In this document: piece by piece, positions 61,460 through 64,000 of the stretch | Numbering within the stretch: the stretch's first letter is position 1 | Layout: each line of letters begins with the position of its first letter | NCBI RefSeq assembly: GCF_050436995.1 | Contig: NC_134757.1 | Coordinates: 10,242,501 to 10,306,500 of the forward strand | DNA: 64,000 nucleotides | Source: Anticarsia gemmatalis | Taxonomy: Eukaryota; Arthropoda; Insecta; Lepidoptera; Erebidae | Reading direction: 5' to 3' | The notes under the pieces: model-generated | Databases searched by the model: none | The model's input: only the letters and a program-made list of their open reading frames with translations | What the model was told of the DNA's origin: nothing | Position numbers and translations under genes: made by a program

Positions 61460-64000
61460 ATTGACTGTTGTTAAAATAATTGACTCTTTGGAGACGTACT
61501 TTTATTCTTGGAAGATAATTTTGAGGTATATAATAGTTATAATATGAGTAATATTCTTCTGATTACGATATTTTATTTCTATTTATAGGATTTAGCTTCA
61601 TATTAGATACAGTTTACGTCAATGTATTAGGGCACTGATATTATTATCTAGTGTATAAAAAAAAAGTTTTGATAGTGTTGATGTACTTAGTAGGAATTGG
61701 ACAGCAGACATGCAAAGCAAATAATGTGGGCACTGTGATAAAAATGCAGAAGGCCTTTTACCAATACACGGTAAAAAGTGCTTTATTATTCATAATAGTG
61801 GTACTTCATTTAGTTATCTGCTTGCGAATAAGTCAAATTTGATAGCTTTGCCTAAATAATTTGTTAGATAATAAAATAAAACGAATACACAATTAACTAC
61901 AGCAGATTTTCAACGAGATTGAGTAACCAACTAGTGGTATAAAACATCTTATAGATCTTATTGAGATAACAAAAACGCGAGAGGTCATTGCACATAATTT
62001 CGCCAGTCATCCGTCAGTTATAATTGCAACGATTAATATTAATTTGAATTAATCACTTTGATCGTATCGTGGTACATTTGAATCGCAGTGATAATATTGT
62101 TCTGTTATCTGCTATCTCGGATTGAATAACCATTGTTACTTTATGGGAATGGAGTGGATTAACTGTTATTTTTTAATAAAGTTTTGAATTTTTGTGGTTA
62201 GAAATGTGAAAGATTGTATGTCTATCCGTAACTTTCATAGGTAAACTGATTTTAATAATATTTTTTTCATAGATGCGTGTGTTACTTTGTAGGTGCTAGT
62301 AATCTCTTTTAATTATTATTTGTTTCTTCTGTCAAAACACATTTATTTTTTCGCTCAGTAAGAATTTAAAAAACATCTGGTAACGAATAGTATGGTGTCG
62401 GGACGTTAAAGACCAATTACCACTAAAATTAGATAAAAATTATGGATCCAAAATTTTTCCATGTGGGAATTGAACTCACGTCCTCATGGCGCATCAGTAA
62501 CAGCTTAGAAACCACCTATTCTACCATTTCAAGATCGTAATTTTCCCTAAATAATATGACCGACTTTAACAAGTAAATTTTTCCCATAACATTCCAAGTA
62601 CCTACCTGAAGACACCTATCTGAAGACACTAACAAACTTATAATCACACAGACATACACACACGTAACTATTTAACTAAAATACCACAACAACCTCATTC
62701 TATAGTTAATTCTTATAACGGCAATGGCTACATTGTTTTCCTTCTACGTCGCGAAATTACCCGCAATAAACGTTTTACTAGACATTTATTTGTGATTGAG
62801 ATTTTATACTAGTTTCGTATCGCAGTGGACCTTGTTTAACGATACAAGAAAATGTTCCTGAACCGGAGTTTTCTTGTTAATCAAAATGTTTTGGGGAACT
62901 ATTGATTAGTAAGTATGCGATAAAACAAATTATGCTTTTGCATATGCAAAGCATAATTTAATTATTATGTGTATAAATAACGAGGCAAATAGTAATGAAG
63001 GTTCAACTCTTGATCCACTGTGTATTAAGGTTTAGTTGATGGGGGGTCGACAGTGGATCAATAGAAATCAGAATAAGAAACATGCTTTAATTAGCTTTGG
63101 TCTACTACGATCATAATAATATATCGGTCCGATCCTATGTGGTTTGACACCCTGAGCCTACAATTAACTGAGCTACTTCAGGAAAACAGACAGACACAAT
63201 ACACATTACTACCAAACAAAGCATTTCATACTTTTATTACTCAGACTACCTACTAGGTACGATAGACGCCATATAGTCTCATTTATATTGCCTAGACGGT
63301 CTATCTTAAGACTTATCTAATCTAAACGAACTACGTGTGTATTGAAATAGTTACGTGTCACCTGTCTGTGACTCTATTTTGAGAAACGATTTGTTTGTGC
63401 TATATTTGTTCGTGTTTGTTTGTTTTCTTCATGAAGATATATGTATTTCTCTTTATATTGTAATACATCTTTATGAGATGTAGATATTTATGTTTTTATA
63501 TTATAATATTTATAGATGTGCTAAGTAGCATGTGCTTTCTAATGTGTAAGAAATAAACTATTACGCATTTACTTTCATTCATCGTATGATACGTAATTAT
63601 AATAAGCTACTTATCTGTTGCACAACGACTGTGCATTGTGCAAGAAACTTAAAAAAACACTGTTTATATCAATATCTTTTTAGAGTTTACCGTAATTTCT
63701 ACACAATTGCTTGTAACAACCTCGGAATAGTTGAAAAAAATTGCCCAAAAATGACTTCCATCGCTTCAAACATATCACAGAAATAATATCTTATCATAAA
63801 AAATAATTGTCTCGTATATCGTTAAATGACTCGCATAAAACGAGACGACACCCACAAGACACCTTGTCTTCATAGCAACGTGTGCGGATAAATTTCCATC
63901 AATAAAATAAATGAATTTAAATTGGTCCACTGTGCACGCCCACCTGTTGGTACACAATCAATCAGCTAATTGGCACGATGCACGCGCAGCTATTACTTGA
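61460..64000. other. Intergenic stretch with SINE-head scraps
   Basis: A tRNA-like head on the minus strand at 62455-62530 (ACGTGAGTTCAATTCCCACA with an A-box-like TGGTAGAATAGGTGG) and a weaker tRNA-like piece near 63125-63180. No coding gene is supported; frames of 60-66 codons have no features. Confidence 0.5.

Overview
The window looks like nuclear DNA from a moth or butterfly (Lepidoptera). It is AT-rich, its genes are split by small introns, and the gaps hold repeat types common in lepidopteran genomes: short Helitrons ending in CTAG, mariner-type MITEs with TA target sites, tRNA-headed SINEs and LINE 3' tails. Species cannot be named from the sequence alone.

Two protein-coding genes are clear and lie head to head. 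On the minus strand, 20954 down to 8285, is a multi-C2H2 zinc-finger gene. I rebuilt it from splice sites, reading phase and finger spacing as 16 coding exons plus one alternative exon. The phases close exactly at 848 codons, giving 847 aa. The protein has an acidic/Thr-Gln-rich N-terminus, eight fingers, a period-4 Gln/Ala tract, one standard finger plus one degenerate finger, two more fingers, a second Gln-rich tract and a short conserved-looking tail. On the plus strand, 22061 to 24327, is the gene for COP9 signalosome subunit 7 (four coding exons, 275 aa, PCI domain and basic tail). The 1.1 kb between the two start codons should hold both promoters.

The most interesting signal is inside the zinc-finger gene. 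Two adjacent exons of identical length (158 nt each, 15373-15530 and 15186-15343) encode alternative versions of fingers 2 and 3. The sequence between them is only 29 nt. It starts with GT and ends with AG but is too short to be spliced, and joining or reading through both exons breaks the frame. They must therefore be mutually exclusive. The two versions differ at DNA-contact positions, so this is a likely switch in DNA-binding specificity.

Region by region: 1-8284 is AT-rich 3' flank of the zinc-finger gene with a mariner MITE and old repeat fragments. 8285-20954 is the zinc-finger gene, whose introns carry several MITEs (Harbinger-like 356 bp, GC-rich 302 bp, a perfect 44-bp-arm palindrome) and a Helitron. 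20955-22060 is the shared promoter region. 22061-24400 is CSN7. 24400-64000 has no coding gene I can support. It is a repeat-rich intergenic region or long intron containing LINE remnants, at least six Helitrons, three more mariner MITEs, a tandem duplication of about 1.7 kb (about 34990-38410), a 369-bp element with perfect 8-bp target duplications (44515-44883), three copies of a 117-bp hairpin MITE, several tRNA-like SINE heads, and a large foldback element with arms of about 280 bp (59884-60960).
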